Positions 33,196 to 46,219 of a stretch of 64,000 nucleotides of DNA are shown here, piece by piece; within the stretch, counting starts at the first letter, position 1; every line of letters begins with the position of its first letter. The position numbers and the translations under genes are program-made. The notes beneath the pieces were generated by a model. That model worked only from the letters and a program-made list of their open reading frames with translations. It did not search any database and was not told the DNA's origin. The DNA comes from Dipteris shenzhenensis (lineage: Eukaryota > Polypodiophyta > Polypodiopsida > Gleicheniales), in the NCBI GenBank assembly GCA_047967505.1, contig CM106538.1; one strand, written 5' to 3'.

Positions 33196-35900
33196 AATGG
33201 AGGAACAGCACATGGAAGAGGCTCACGCCACTGACCCTCACCCTCAGGACCTAATCTTTACTCTCATGTCCCAGCTTTCGCAGATGAACTAGGAGTTAAT
33301 GTCATTGCTGGCCTCTCATCATGCATCAAATTCATCCACACCATCGAAGGACAACAAGGTTCTCGGTCGAAGTCTTTTCGCAGTCTTCCCATAGAAGATG
33401 TCATGGTATGGATCGACCATTTCGAAAACATCACCGGCTACCATTCTTGGTCAGAGGAACGAAAGGCACTAGAGCTCCGCATAGTTTTGGAGGGCATTGC
33501 AGCAACCTAGCTCATACAACAGCACGATTCCATCAAGCATCATTGGCCTAGTTTACGACATCAATTTTTACAAAACTTCGCACATGCAAATGTGATGCAA
33601 ACTACACTTTAGCAACTGCAAGATCTGTTTCAAAATGAACCTGAACCTGTGGCACAATTTGTGGTAAAATTGAATCAACTTCTTATGGGGGCGGATTCTT
33701 CCATGTCAAAGGACATGAAGCTATTCTTTCTCTGGCCAAGACGACATTTCTCATTGCACAAGAGATCAGGGTCCTAAAACATTTTATGACGCTGTCCAAA
33801 TAGCTCAAAGAATTTAGTTGTGCATTTCGAGGGAACATAAGCAAAGCATGCATTCATCCTGTCCTTAGAGAAGCACAGAGTTCTAATAGACACAGTTGTT
33901 CCTATGGGCATTGATGTGCAAAACTCACAGAGTACTAATCGGAATTCATTCAAGAAATGATTACCTGAGTGAGATGAAAAAGGACACCCGAGATGTTTCA
34001 ATTGTAACCGATACGAGCATGTGGCTAAATATTGCAGGTCTCCACTGAGCGGTTGGCTATGTGAGGCCAGCCAACCGCACTTGCAAGCCTCTACTGCACA
34101 TAGTCACCAAGTCTGCATTGTTACAACTATTCACAAGGAGTTTTGTTTTAATGTGTTAATCAACACCAATAGTTCCATCTCTTTAATTAGTCCCAAACTT
34201 CAACAACAGCTAACTTTCCATTCTTTCAATGGTCCACAGGTGTAGGTCCTTTTTGGGATCACCAAACCTTGTATCAATCCAATACTTTGGTGGATGCTAC
34301 GTTCTCAATGCAACATCAATCCTTCTCTCATTTAGTGTATCTGCTCCCTAAACAATTATTTCTACTTACCTTAGATTGTGATTGGTTATCTCAAAATAAA
34401 GCATTGCTAGATTTTCATCGACATACTCTAATAGTGTTATGAGGCATATCGATACCTTGGATACATTGGGGTTCGTATTCAAGCATTTCTTGTTCATAGT
34501 CAACCACTATAGTTCCAATTTCCAAGCGAGTTTAAGGGGTATGCACATTGCTCAACAAGTTTAAGTCCATCATTTATCATCCTCAGCGTCCAACTCGAAC
34601 AACAACACTGTTTTTCACAACATTTGCAATCAACACACCCCATAAAGATGGCAATTCAAAGACATTTGCCCAAACAAATACAATGCATAAATCAAGCAAT
34701 TCAAGAGATGCCACAAAAAAAGGTAATTCATCCATCATCAAGCCCATGGGCTGCTGACTAAGAAAGCAAATGGGGACCCCAGATTCTGTATTGATTATAG
34801 ATCACTGGATGAAGTCATAGTACACGATGTCTATCCATTGCCTCATTTGACCAACTTATTGGATCAATTAGGATCTTCAGCCTATTTTACCTCACTGGAT
34901 CTAGCTGCAGGTTACTGGTGGTAGATCCCGATCGACCTTGGAGATGCAGAAAAGACTGCATTCAAAACTCCAATAGTTCTTTACCAATTTGAAGTCATGC
35001 CATTTGGGCTTTCTGATGCTCCGAGTACTTTTCAGCGATTAGTGAACATCATTTTTCATGATCTCACCACTAAGAAAGTCCTCATCATCTAAGGCTTGAT
35101 GACATCTTGATTCATACGGCTTTGTGGGAGCAACATCCTTTTATTTCTAGTTTCTAGAAGTCACGATCCACGACTTTTTGTCCCTCGATCACTTCATTAT
35201 CATTTCATAGACTATTTCCACTCACACCCCCTTTTTGGTCATTTAGGTGTCTACCGTATCCTCCAAATAATCCGCAATCAATATTATTGTCTGAAAATGA
35301 GAACTTTCATCACCGACCATCTAAGCGCCTATCTAATTTGCCAAGCCACTAAGCCCTCCCACAATAAACCACCAGGATTTCTACAAAACATTCAAGTTTC
35401 AAAACCTTTCGAACTAGTCTCTTGGGATATAATTGGTCCTTTCCTAGAATCAATTACAAGAAATAAGTATATAATTGTGCTTATCGAGTATTTAACGCGT
35501 TGGTGTGAAGCTGCAGTAGTCAAGGAGATTTCTGCTAGTACAGTCACAAAATTCCTAATCGACAATGTGATTTCATGACATGCATGTCCAAAGACGGTCC
35601 TTTCTTATCAAGGCACAAACTTTAAGTCTCAGGTGATGGCAGTTCTTGCACAATGCCTTGGAATCACTCTTTCATTTGCCAGCACGCACCATCACCAAAT
35701 CGTGGGAGTCACCGAACACCTCAACAAGACATTCAGACAAGTCTACATCAGCCCAGCTCATGACAATTGGGACCAGATATTACCATATGTGCTTCATGCA
35801 CATCGAACAACGGTATAGGCATCAACATGAATCAGTCCGTTCTGAGCTCTTTATGATAGAGACCCGCCGTTCCCTCCTTAGCTCCCAAACATCATAGTCC
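33196..35900 (+). pseudogene. H gag-pol remnant
   Basis: Gag starts MEEQHMEEAHATDPHP at 33196 and has several stops. A gypsy gag core is visible near 33400-33700 (WIDHFENITGY, PVAQFVVKLNQLLMG) and a zinc knuckle near 33993 (CFNCNRYEHVAKYC). RT lies at 34755-35120 (RFCIDYRSLDEV, FTSLDLAAGYW, FEVMPFGLSDAPSTFQRL, LDDILIHT). The connection to RNase H is deleted after about 35140. Integrase is at 35170-35820 (HPLFGHLGVYRIL, WDIIGPF, NFKSQVMAVLAQ, GVTEHLNKTFRQV). The second catalytic Asp is replaced (LSYQGTNF). No product can be functional. Confidence 0.88.
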
Positions 35901-36253
35901 CAACACGATTCAAAGATGCTGCAGAATGATACCTTTACCTTCAGCAGGTTCAACCTCTACTCCAATCTTCCTTGTTGCACAACCTTCAGATAGCACAACA
36001 GTGACAAAAGAGACAATATGATGATGGCAAAGTCGACATCCACTACAACAATGGAGATCTGGTCTCTGTCTATTTCCCAGTCTGAAGGAAAGATCTTTCC
36101 AAGAGCTTCATGCACAACTGGATCGGCCCATATAAAGTAATCGACAAGATGCGAACAATACACATACAAGGTCCAGAATGGTTAAGTAATCAACAAGATG
36201 CGAACATACACATACAAGCTCCAGCGTCTAGGGTTTCCTCTTAGGGAGGGAGG

Positions 36254-36431
36254 TGTGGTATGCCAATGGCACGTGGCCAAGTCCACACGTGCATGTCTAA
36301 TGCGTGGCGCATGTAACTACATGTAACTAGTTGTAACTTCCTAACTGATAGGTGGAGTTAAATATAAAAGAGCTGGTCGAGCCAAGAGAAGGGGAGGCGT
36401 TTGCAGAAGTTAACTCTTGCAGCATTTCACA
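36254..36431 (+). repeat. H 3' LTR (178 bp)
   Basis: It matches 32993-33178 with several substitutions and small indels, for example near the TATA-like stretch. It ends only about 360 bp upstream of the start codon of the next gene. Confidence 0.9.
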
Positions 36432-36788
36432 GTGGAAATGGAAAAAGTTGTAATTATGATGACTTTGCAATTAAGTGTGCGCTGGCTAGAGGAAGTTGAG
36501 GATGAGAACTTTTGTCATTGTTATTGACAAGCCGCAAATACCTAAGAGGACAGAAAGTTCCACAACCTTCATGATACACTTTCTAAAGAACCGGCACACT
36601 TGGTAAGATCCGGCACCAGCTCACCTCCAACCTTTTTTATGCCTTGTAATATACCTGCAGCACACTTTGTAAGATCCGCCACCCCAAACGATGCAGCTAC
36701 ATATTATGCCTCGTATACCCACAGCTTTGATATACATCCATCTCTGATTATCATACCTCTACGCTTCTGTTGTTTCCAATATCTTGCC
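36432..36788 (+). promoter_or_regulatory. Upstream region of the beta-helix gene
   Basis: This short stretch separates the H 3' LTR from the gene. It holds an imperfect direct repeat (GCACACTTGGTAAGATCCGG near 36592 and GCACACTTTGTAAGATCCGC near 36659). A TATA-like GATATACATCC lies near 36730. An upstream in-frame ATG exists at 36600. The promoter assignment is inferred. Confidence 0.4.
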
Positions 36789-38270
36789 ATGTTACGTCCT
36801 TTGCTCCTGCTGCTCTTTGTCGCAGCTTCACCTCGCTCTTGCTTTGCTTTCTGGGTTTACAATGGCTCCCAGGGCTTATTCTATCAGCCTACTCCCAATG
36901 AAGACCGGATCATGGACTTCTCTTCGGTGGGCTACAAAGAAGGGAACCAACCCTTCCCCTCGCCCCCGGTAAAAATCGCATTGCGCCCCTCCGGAGGCCC
37001 TGATGCTCCCCAAATCCAACGCGCTATCGACTATGTATCTTCTCTTCCACTCGACAACTCTACCGGCTTGCGCGGTGCTATTCAACTTACGAGCGGGCAT
37101 TTCGACGTTCGTAATTCTTCTTTCCGGATAAATGCCAGCGGCATTGTCATACTTGGAAACGGCACCGATAACAATACGGGAACCGTTCTCCATGCGCAGC
37201 AGCAAGTTCGTGTGCCGCTGTTTAATGTGAGTGGAGAGGGGGAGTGGGTTGAAGTAGGATCACGGGCGATTGTGACTAGAACTGCTCCTTCTGGTACTAA
37301 GGAAGTCTTTGTGGATGCAATAAAGGACTTTTCTGTTGGCGATGAGGTGCTCGTCGGCTGGCCACAGACCGAAGCGTGGTTAGAGATGATGAATATGTCA
37401 ACAGTCTGGGCAAACCGCAAAAACTTTGTGACCAAAGTGGAGCGCAAGATTGCTGCAATCGATAGAGCCAGCATGAAATTCACGCTCGACATCCCCCTCC
37501 CGTTTCGAATCGATACACAATACCTAGGAGGAGTAAACGTAGCTTACATCACCAAGTTCTCCTATGAAGGCAGAATACGAGAGGTGGGTCTGGCAAATTT
37601 CCTGGCCGAGCAACAGGCAGTCCTGCCGTACGGCAACGGCACCTTCATCGACTTTTTCGCCGTGGAGGATTCATGGATGAGCAACGTTGTTATTCGTGAT
37701 TTCGGAGGAGACACCATGACCATAGCTGGAAAACGCATCACCGTCCAAGACTTGCAGCTGATAAGAACGATACCTGCCCCACGCCACGGACCCAAACCTG
37801 CAGATATCGCTCTTCAATACACAGGATCTCAGATCCTTGTGAGCAACACCATCAGCGTGGGAGACCACGAATTCAACTTCCTGACAAGGAACGGGGTCAA
37901 TGGACCCAACGTCTTCTACAACTGCACCGGCATTGGCACAGCCAAAGCGCAACCGCATAGCCAATGGGCTACAGGGCTGCTTTACGACAATGTGAACCTC
38001 ACAGCCGGAACCATAGATATCTTTAACAGAAATCAGATCGCGGGCTGGCTAGATCACGGGTATGCAGCTGGATACGCAGTTGCCTGGCATTGTACCAGCA
38101 AAACGATCACGGTGGTGAATCCCCCAGGAGCTGCAAACTGGGCGATTGGATGCAACGTTACCGCGATCGTCAAGCCCAATCTCGGTGTACAAGGCTACAT
38201 TGACCCCAATGGTATTCCTTCTCCTGATCTTGTCTCCTTATACAGAGCGCAAAAAGGTCTCACCCTTTGA
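36789..38270 (+). CDS. Secreted pectin-lyase-fold (right-handed beta-helix) protein
   Basis: This is an intact, intronless 493-residue protein. I chose the ATG at 36789 because it gives a clear signal peptide (MLRPLLLLLFVAASPRSCFA, then F). The frame is open from 36600 but its extra 63 residues look like translated leader. After the signal comes DFSSVGYKEG, the usual first strand of pectate-lyase-superfamily proteins. PDAPQIQRAIDYVSSLP and then GAIQLTSGHFDV and GIVILGNGTDNN follow, as in beta-helix enzymes acting on cell-wall polysaccharides. About ten N-x-S/T sites fit the secretory route. I cannot name the substrate or catalytic residues. Its GC content is higher than that of the surrounding repeats. 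It is the only convincing host gene in the window. Confidence 0.85.
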   Translation: MLRPLLLLLFVAASPRSCFAFWVYNGSQGLFYQPTPNEDRIMDFSSVGYKEGNQPFPSPPVKIALRPSGGPDAPQIQRAIDYVSSLPLDNSTGLRGAIQLTSGHFDVRNSSFRINASGIVILGNGTDNNTGTVLHAQQQVRVPLFNVSGEGEWVEVGSRAIVTRTAPSGTKEVFVDAIKDFSVGDEVLVGWPQTEAWLEMMNMSTVWANRKNFVTKVERKIAAIDRASMKFTLDIPLPFRIDTQYLGGVNVAYITKFSYEGRIREVGLANFLAEQQAVLPYGNGTFIDFFAVEDSWMSNVVIRDFGGDTMTIAGKRITVQDLQLIRTIPAPRHGPKPADIALQYTGSQILVSNTISVGDHEFNFLTRNGVNGPNVFYNCTGIGTAKAQPHSQWATGLLYDNVNLTAGTIDIFNRNQIAGWLDHGYAAGYAVAWHCTSKTITVVNPPGAANWAIGCNVTAIVKPNLGVQGYIDPNGIPSPDLVSLYRAQKGLTL

Positions 38271-38975
38271 ATTTGGAGGTGACAAGTAGAAATACCTACG
38301 TAGTTGCTGTTAACACATGCCATAGAGAGTTAATAATTCCCTTTCAAAATTTTGAAATATTGAAGCTTCACATTTCAAATTATGTAGGATATTTCACATG
38401 ATATTCAAGTGTGGTTTTCATTGGGTTACAACTCTTATGTCTAGTTTGATGCATATGGAGCCTCTCTCTCTCTCTCTCTCTCTCTTAAAACTATGGGTGC
38501 CTAAACATCATGCAATTTGTTATGCTCCATTAAATATGACTCTTAATAAGAATTTGTTTTATGCTACTTGCATGCTTTGAAATGGAAGAAATATTAATAT
38601 GAGACTTTCATTGCACATTAGCTTAATCTTGAGCAATACTAGCTTAGTGTGCTTGTGGAGGCATTTGTTATATTATGGTATGTCCAATGTGATATTCGAA
38701 AAAATGTTAATCTAAGAAAGCGGATGTTAGACCCAAATGCTTTAATAAATACATGAGAAAATTTAATAGATAAATGAGCAATTACAAAATATACAAGTCT
38801 TATAGGTTTAAACTTTTTAATTAAGACAACGTTATGTCATGTTAATTGAGCAAATTTATAGAACTTTATTGAACATCAAACATGTCTTTTGCATCAATTT
38901 GTTTTGGCTTTTGGATCATAATCTTCACATATGGAAGAGAACTTGGTGTTACTCATTAGCAAAAATGACATCTTC
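38271..38975. other. 3' flank of the beta-helix gene
   Basis: AT-rich, with a CT microsatellite at about 38461-38484 and AATAAA-like sequence near 38743 that could serve as a polyadenylation signal. No gene is visible. Confidence 0.5.
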
Positions 38976-39145
38976 CACAACAAGACAAAGCAACTATAGA
39001 CGTGCTTGATAGACGCGCAAAATAGCGGGCACGTCTATAGGCACTACTAGAATAGTGAAAACACTAGTGTGTCTAATAGCGCGTCTATTTGTGCGTCTAA
39101 TAGCGCATCTATTCACTACGAATTAGACGCAGATTTAGATGCAAA
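38976..39145. repeat. Left terminal and subterminal repeats of G2
   Basis: The terminus is followed by about ten motifs (TATAGACGTG, TAGACGCG, CGCGTCTA, CGCATCTA) within 160 bp. These are candidate binding sites for the TNPA-like protein. Confidence 0.82.
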
Positions 39146-39337
39146 ACAGAGAATACAGAATGTGATATTTACGTGCAGGCTGATAAATGTACATCACTGC
39201 TTTCCAAAACATTGCCCATGATTACCAAAGCACATAATTTTAATAAAAATATCAATGCTTTTTGGGAAAGTACCCACATATACAAAAATTAAGTGAGGTG
39301 AGGAGAATGAGACAATATGTAAAATAGTTTTGCCAAT

Positions 39338-41880
39338 ATCAATGATGGGCTATGGTTCAACCTCATCCTCAATGAGATTAACCCTTGCCAAACTATCTAC
39401 TTCAAAATCCAAACCAATGTTGAGATCTACAAATACATTCAGCCCACTACTACTACTTACGCTACTCATGTGCTCATCGAAATCAGCATCACCAATGGTA
39501 GGCTCGTCCTCATAGGTAATGGCCTCAATATCTGTATCTCCTATCTCATGATCATCCTCCTCTCTCGTATCACAGTCATCATCACCTCCATGGCCATGAT
39601 CATCCTCCATACGCTCCATATTAGTAAATGTACTATACATCACTTTGGAACGTGGCATAATAGGTATGACATGGGCCACCACCTATTATAATCCACCATT
39701 GGTTGATAGACAACCTAATTCAAACACAAATACAATCATGTTATTTTCCTTGCATCGAAGGTATCAAATATTTAGAAGTGAGTATTTTTATATGTGTGTA
39801 TAATACATGTTCACATTGTTGCGGTAGTACTAGTGTATCCTTCTTACATTGACAAAACTTTGTGGAGTCAATAGTTACAAAGCCACTTGCATGGCATTTG
39901 ATTGTTGCATTAGGGCCTCTTTCCACTACGTCCTTAAACCACTTTACATCCAAAACATACACAAAGAAGCATCAAAAGTCAAGCTTAATAATATCTTGGA
40001 TTATGCCACAATAATCATCCATGGCTCCATTGGCTCCCTCAAAGCTAGTAATGACATTGCAATCTTGTGTGTTTCTCTTATCATCAATCCATTGTGTTTG
40101 AAAATGCTTGCCCTGACCATATAGCATTGAACATAGTACACTACACCAAGACAAAATCAATTAAATAAGCAATCTAAATTGTCAAAAGCTCCTAACTTAT
40201 ACATAGCATTCTATATACCGACCTTGCTCATGCATCCCCTAGCGTACTCCCGTTCTTCCATTGTGATATGCATCCCCTCGTCTCTCTCTGCTCTCTCCAT
40301 TTCATCAAGTAGCCAATCCACATGAATATCCTTTGGAAGTCCTCTTAGACGCTGAGGGTATGGCACACGAGATCCATGGTGTGTACGAAAGAGGGCCCTT
40401 TCTTTTTTTCTTCTTGCCTTTGCATCCTTGTATCTTGTCACCCATCTTTTCATCACATCACTATTAAGCATGCAATAAAGGTTGATATTATTAAGCAACT
40501 TCGTGTCTATTACTTTGCTCCGTCCTTTCCCTTGAGGCACAATAGAGGTCATCCTTAGGTCTTCATCATCTCTCCAAAGTCATGGGAGAGAGCTATCCAC
40601 ATCAACAAGAAACTCAAAAATATATACAAGTGACTCTTTTACCAACCAACCCTCAGCCATGCTACCTTTTGTCCTTGCATTTTGTCTCACGAAACCCTTC
40701 AAGGTCTTCATGAAGCACTTGAGGAAGAACAACCATCATGCATGTACAGTACCACATATAGCAATCTCATCCACCAAATGCACTATGAGATGTAGTTGGC
40801 TTATGAGAATAGAACGTGAAAATGTCTCCTCCACTAAACAAACCACCTCCATTGACATAACTTGAGCATTCTCAAGCGTGGTGGGATCTATTTCCTTTGA
40901 GCTCACATACCTAGAACGGAAAAAGTATGCCATATTAGCAATATGAACACGTTCCATGGAGCATTGATATGCTTCATATTTTGTATCTTGTAAAGTACCT
41001 CACAAGCTCTCCCATCTTGTAAATACAATCCTTCACATCCTTCGATGCACTACGAGAAATACTAGTAGGTAGTATGAACTGAACACATGAGGAATGGTTG
41101 ATTAGTTGCTTCTAATTCACTCACAAATTTGAAAGGAAAAAGATATTATGCACATTAAATACTTACTTGGAGCATCTTGTGCCAATCATGAGATTTCAAG
41201 CCATATAATTTCTCTACACCTCTTTTCTTGCTCTTTGTGAAGGCCCTCTTCAATTACCTCATGCATCCAGTGGGAGTATGAATTGTAGTGATAGCTTATT
41301 TCACTGCCACCATATTCTCTAGCTTTGATAACCTCCACAGTGCATGAGGTAAAAAGACACGCCCATTTGGCCTCTCTTGTGGCCAAGCTTCACGCATCCT
41401 CCCTGTGGTGCGTAGATCCTCCCTTATGCCTACAGAATTTTATGTCCCATTCAAATGTTCCCAAATGGTAGATGCCACATTCTTGAAGATATGCATGGCA
41501 TCAAGCAAGTGATTGATCTTGAGGTGGAACCAATATGGTAAATGATAAAAAATGGAGTATCTAAACAAAAGCTAGTGTTAGCGTGCAATCTTTATTTCCA
41601 TTCAATATAGCACATAATAGTTACAAACCCTTATCGGCTCATGTCAAGTGGTGGAGGAGTCATGGGACAGCATCCCAAATTCTCATCCAATCTCCTGCAG
41701 TGAGTGACTGTGGGGGGATTTCATTCGAAGGGGTGACATATCTAGGATGATCAGGTGGAAGAAATTGATGGTGATTCTCATAGATGACCTTATTCAATGT
41801 GTCTGCTCGTGAGGCAACTAGCGAAGGAGCACAAACAGGACATGCATGGTAACCTAATGTAGTGGGACCTGAACAATAGA
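39338..41880 (-). pseudogene. tnp2 transposase, 3' half (G2)
   Basis: Read on the minus strand, exons carry GYHACPVCAPSLVASRADTL near 41870 and LKSHDWHKMLQ near 41180. A DUF4218-like block follows near 40740-40950 (ETFSRSILISQLHLIVHLVDE), then YCMLNSDVMKRWVTRYKDAK near 40450. A DUF4216-like region lies at 39741-40160 (GFVTIDSTKF, DTLVLPQQCEHVLY), with an acidic tail at 39350-39682. These follow the usual order of Transposase_21 (tnp2) proteins of En/Spm elements. Some exon ends have GTAAGT donors; stops and frame changes break several exons. The protein would be a DDE-type transposase acting on the element ends. Confidence 0.82.
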
Positions 41881-41928
41881 TGCAATTAAGAGTTCAAGGT
41901 GGGTTTAGGATGCCACATCGATTGTTTA

Positions 41929-42101
41929 TGAGAGTGCTCTCAACAAAAGCAAGAACGGAAGAAGGAGAGAGAGAGAAACAGAGAGCCACACAAGTTTTGG
42001 TGGGTGCAGAACCACCCTAATCTTCTTTTTCATTCATTTATATATGTGTTTGAGTATTGTACATAACCGGGGTAAAGGCACAGTGACCTTTAACCCCCAC
42101 A
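41929..42101 (-). repeat. A2 3' LTR (173 bp)
   Basis: The minus-strand ends are TGTGGGGGTT and GCACTCTCA. The polypurine tract AAGTGGGAGGT lies at 42102-42113. Confidence 0.94.
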
Positions 42102-42154
42102 ACCTCCCACTTAAAGGACAATGTGCCTTTAAGGGAGAACAACCAGTGAGCATA

Positions 42155-45100
42155 CTATCCAATGCCCATCAATACACGACAATACTCAAACCGTTGACTA
42201 GGTAGACTCTTCGTCAGCATATCTGCAGGGTTATCATCTATATGAACCTTGACAAGCTCTATGCGCTTGTCCTCAAGTACCTCCCTGATGAAATGGTACC
42301 TGACCTCAATGTGTTTCGTCTTTGCATGAAAGACCGGATTCCGTGCTAGCTGAATAGCACTCATGGAATCACTATGCAATGTCGGTACACCTGTATGAAT
42401 CCCCAAATCTCCCACTAGCCGATCAAGCCATATAGCCTCCTTGCAACCCTCTGTGGCTGCAACATACTCAGCCTCTGTGGTAGAAAAAGCAACGCACTTT
42501 TGTGCACGAGACATCCACGACATTGCACCACCTGCAAAGTGAACACATAACCAGAAGTGGATCTCCTACTATCCACATGCCCTGCATAGTCTGAATCTAT
42601 GTACCCAAGTACACGCATGTCTCCTCTACCAAAGCAGATGCACATCTCCTTTGTACCCTTCATGTACCTCATGATGCACTTAACTGCCTCCCAATGCCTC
42701 TTTCCTGGATTAGCCATATACCAGCTAACAACTCCCACTGCAAATGCAATGTCTAGTCTAGTAGCTATCATAGCATACATAAGACTCCCAACTACTGATG
42801 CATAAGGAACCTTGGCCATCATGGCCCTTTCCTCGTCTGATTTGGGACTATCTGTATGACTCAGTTTCACATATGGAGGCAATGGAGTACTCACTACCTT
42901 CCCCCCCTCCATATTGAAACGCTGCAATACTTTTGTAACATACTCTTTTTGTGAAAGCCAAAGGAGTTTCCTACTCCGATCACGCGTGATGCGCATACCA
43001 AGAATATGACCTGCAAGTCCCAAATCCTTCATATCAAAGGCCTTATGCAACTTGGCCTTTAATGCAACTAGCTCATAAGTATTCTTGCTAGCCAATAGCA
43101 TATCATCCACATATAGTGCCAGGATTATCAGGCTATTATCCTTAGCCCTTTTAGTGTAGAGGCAGTGATCAATTTCATTCCTTCTAAAACCCTGGGACCG
43201 AATGAAAGCATCAAACTTCTGATACCATTCTCTAGGTGCTTGCTTAAGACCATAGAGACTCTTCTTTAGCTTGCAAACTAAATGCTGTTTGCCCTTTTCT
43301 TCAAAGCCTTCCGGCTGCACCATGTAAATTTCCTCATGCAAATGCCCATGCAAGAAAGCTGTCTTGACATCCATTTGCATAAGCTCCATATCCTCTGATG
43401 CCACTAGTCCAAGCATGCATCTAAGTGTGGTCATCTTCACAACCGGAGAAAATATCTCATCAAAGTTCACACCCTTCTCTTGCTTGAACCCTTTAGCAAC
43501 CAAACGGGCCTTGTACCTAGGCACATCATCACCTGTGACCTTCATTTTGTAGACCCATTTACATGGCAATGCTTTCTTTCCATGTGGCAAAGAAACCAAG
43601 TCCCAAGTCTTATTCTTCATAAGTGAACTCATCTCTGATTGCATAGCATACTCCCACTTGTGTTGATCCTCACGCATCATAGCCTCTCTGTAGTAAGAAG
43701 GCTCCTCGCAATCAGTAAGCATCACATAGTCTACCCCTGGAACGAACCTATCAGGCGGTCTAGACACTCTAGATGATCTTCTCAAGGGCATTTCAGCTTG
43801 CTGTCCCACTTGCATATCAGCCACATTTGGCTCATCATTTCCACCAATAGATGATCCATCATCTACCCTTGATTGTATACTTGTGGGAGTACTTGGTTGT
43901 ACCATTTCTTGCACATTTGGTGCATGGACAGCTTGCTGTCTATCAACATATGCAGGTGGATTCACATCCTGGAAAGTGATTCTCCTCATTTCCACATCCC
44001 TCATGGGTGCCTTATGCATCTTCTTCTCATTGAAGACCACATCATGGCTGCATATGATCTTCTTTGCTTCTGGATCCCAGAGACGATAGCCCATCTCTTC
44101 ACTTTCACCATAACCCAGAAAGATGCATTTCCTAGACTTAGGATCTAGCTTCTTTCGAAGCTCTTTTGGCACATGTGCATATGCCTCACACCCAAATATA
44201 TGCAAATGAGACTCAAAAGGGCTTCTTGCCACTCCATGCCTCTTCAGGAATACCACCATCCAAACTCTTACTAGGTGATCTGTTGATCACATGCACTGCA
44301 GTCTTCATTGCCTCAGCCCAAAAACCACCAGAAAGACTTGCATTGGAAAGCATACATTGCAACCTTTCTTGAATGGTACGGTTCATCTTTTCTGCAACTG
44401 GATTTTGCTCTGGAGTACAAGGGGATGTGAGCTCCCTCTTAATCCCACGTGTATCACAGAAATGCTGAAAGTCATGAGAGAGATACTCTCCACCATTGTC
44501 AGTCCGTAGGCATTTAAGCATTCTACCTGACTGATTCTCAACCAAGGCCAGCCATTTCTGAAATACCTGGAACACATCACTCTTCCGAGCTATAGCATAA
44601 GCCCACACTTTCCTAGTTGCATCATCAATGAATATCACATAGTATTCAGCCTCGCCTAATGACCGTGTAGGCATGGGACCACATATGTCTGAATGCACCA
44701 AATCAAGCATTTCAAACTCTTTCTTTTCCCTTCTTTTATGGGCTGATTTAGTTTGCTTCCCATAGAGACAGTGCTCACAAAATTCAAAATCAGAGAAACT
44801 CAAATGCGGTACATAAACCAAACGGCATAAGAGTTTCATTCCATTACGGCTCATGTGCCCCAACCTGCAATGCCACAAAGAAGTGCTTGGCTGCTCAGTT
44901 ATTGCAGCAACATGATCAAATACCCCTGATACATGTAAGGGATACAAAGTCCCACAGTTGGCACCCCTGGCCAAAAGCATAGAGCCCTTCTAAATTTTCC
45001 AACTCTGAAAGCCAAAAGTGGTGTGAAAACCAGCATCATCTAGCTGACCCACTAAAATAAGACTCTTGGTCAGCTTAGGCACATGTCTCACATGTTTCAA

Positions 45101-46219
45101 AACAAATGCAAACCCATTTGCAAAAGAAAACTTTATGTCACCTCCTCCCACTATGTCACATGTATAGTCATTTCCAAGATGCACACAACCTGTCTTTCCA
45201 CTGTCATAAGTGGAGAACCATTCCCTATGGGGAGTAACATGGAATGAAGCACCAGAATCCAAAATCCAATCCTGGGAATATGCATCATTTGAAGTGGTAA
45301 GCAACTCTGCAGATAAACTAGACATGAAGAGAACGTCATTGTCACTATCATGTGTGACTGCATTGATCTCCTCGATCTTCACTTTTCCTTTGTCCTCCCT
45401 TGGACTCTCTTCCTTTTGATTTGCACCCCAATTTGCATTCTTTTTCTTATCCTTTTGCTCTCTTTTTAGCTTGTAGCAATCCTTTTTCATATGGCCCTTC
45501 TTGCCACAGTGGTAACACTCAATGTTCCGTGCCCTGGATTTACTACGAGACTTCCCTCTTTCTTGGGACTTCCCCCTAAACTGTGATCTGCTCCTTTGCA
45601 CATTTAAGGCTGCATCCTGCTTGTTGCCATCCATAGACTTCCGTCTAATCTCCTCGGCCAACAAGCTACCCACAACATCATCAAATTTCAGTACTCCACC
45701 AGGTGCAGAGTTACTGACAGCTATACGGAAGGTATCCCACGAGGATGTCAATGAACATAAGAGAAATATTGCCTTAGTCTCCGCATCAAAATTTATCTTC
45801 TGAGCCTGAAGTTGGCTGAAAATAATATTGAATTCATTCAAGTGAGAAGCAATGGAGACCCCTTCCTTCATCTGCAGCTCAAACAACCTCTTCATGAGGT
45901 AAACTTTATTAGAGGCAGTTTCCTTCTCATAAGTGGCACACAGTTTCTTCCACAAATCTTCCGTAGTCTGCTCATTTACTACTGTGAAATAAACTGACTC
46001 TGCAAGATTAAGTCTAATAGTAGACTTTGCTAATGCATCCAACTCATTTCAATCATCCTCATACATATTTGCAGGCTTAGCTTCAATCCCTGCCAAGGGT
46101 TTAATCTGCTTCTTTTGAATAAGCACATCCCTTATTTGTTCTTTCCATAAAGAAAAGTTTGTCCCATCAAACTTTTTAATGTTGAAAAACTCCTTTTCAG
46201 ACATGGAAGAGGATGCCAT
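42155..46219 (-). pseudogene. A2 gag-pol polyprotein (two stops, two frameshifts)
   Basis: The start at 46219 gives MASSSMSEKEFFNIKKFDGT, a typical copia gag N-terminus. A stop lies near 46046. The gag middle (LFELQMKEGVSIASHLNEFN), zinc knuckle (CYHCGKKGHMKKDC, near 45505) and protease DSGAS follow. A second stop lies near 44988, where A1 has Gln. The integrase core has HSDICGP, TDNGGEY and VAEKMNR, so the D-D-E set is complete. A frameshift lies near 44230-44260. RT includes YVDD near 43105. A second frameshift in RNase H lies near 42530. Four lesions in about 1,350 codons make this the best record in the window of the intact family A protein. Confidence 0.93.

Larger units (their letters stand above)
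32993..36431 (+). mobile_element. Ty3/gypsy retrotransposon H, degenerate
   Basis: The LTRs are 32993-33178 and 36254-36431; both start TGTGGTATGCC and end ATTTCACA. Internal order is gag, zinc knuckle, protease, RT, integrase, which is the gypsy order. The internal region is only about 3.1 kb because RNase H and part of RT are deleted. I find no matching target-site duplication (AGTAG on the left, GTGGA on the right). All genes carry stops, so the element is dead. Confidence 0.9.

Noticed and set aside
32988-36436. Target-site duplication for gypsy element H
   Set aside because: AGTAG and GTGGA do not match even with one change, so I do not claim one.
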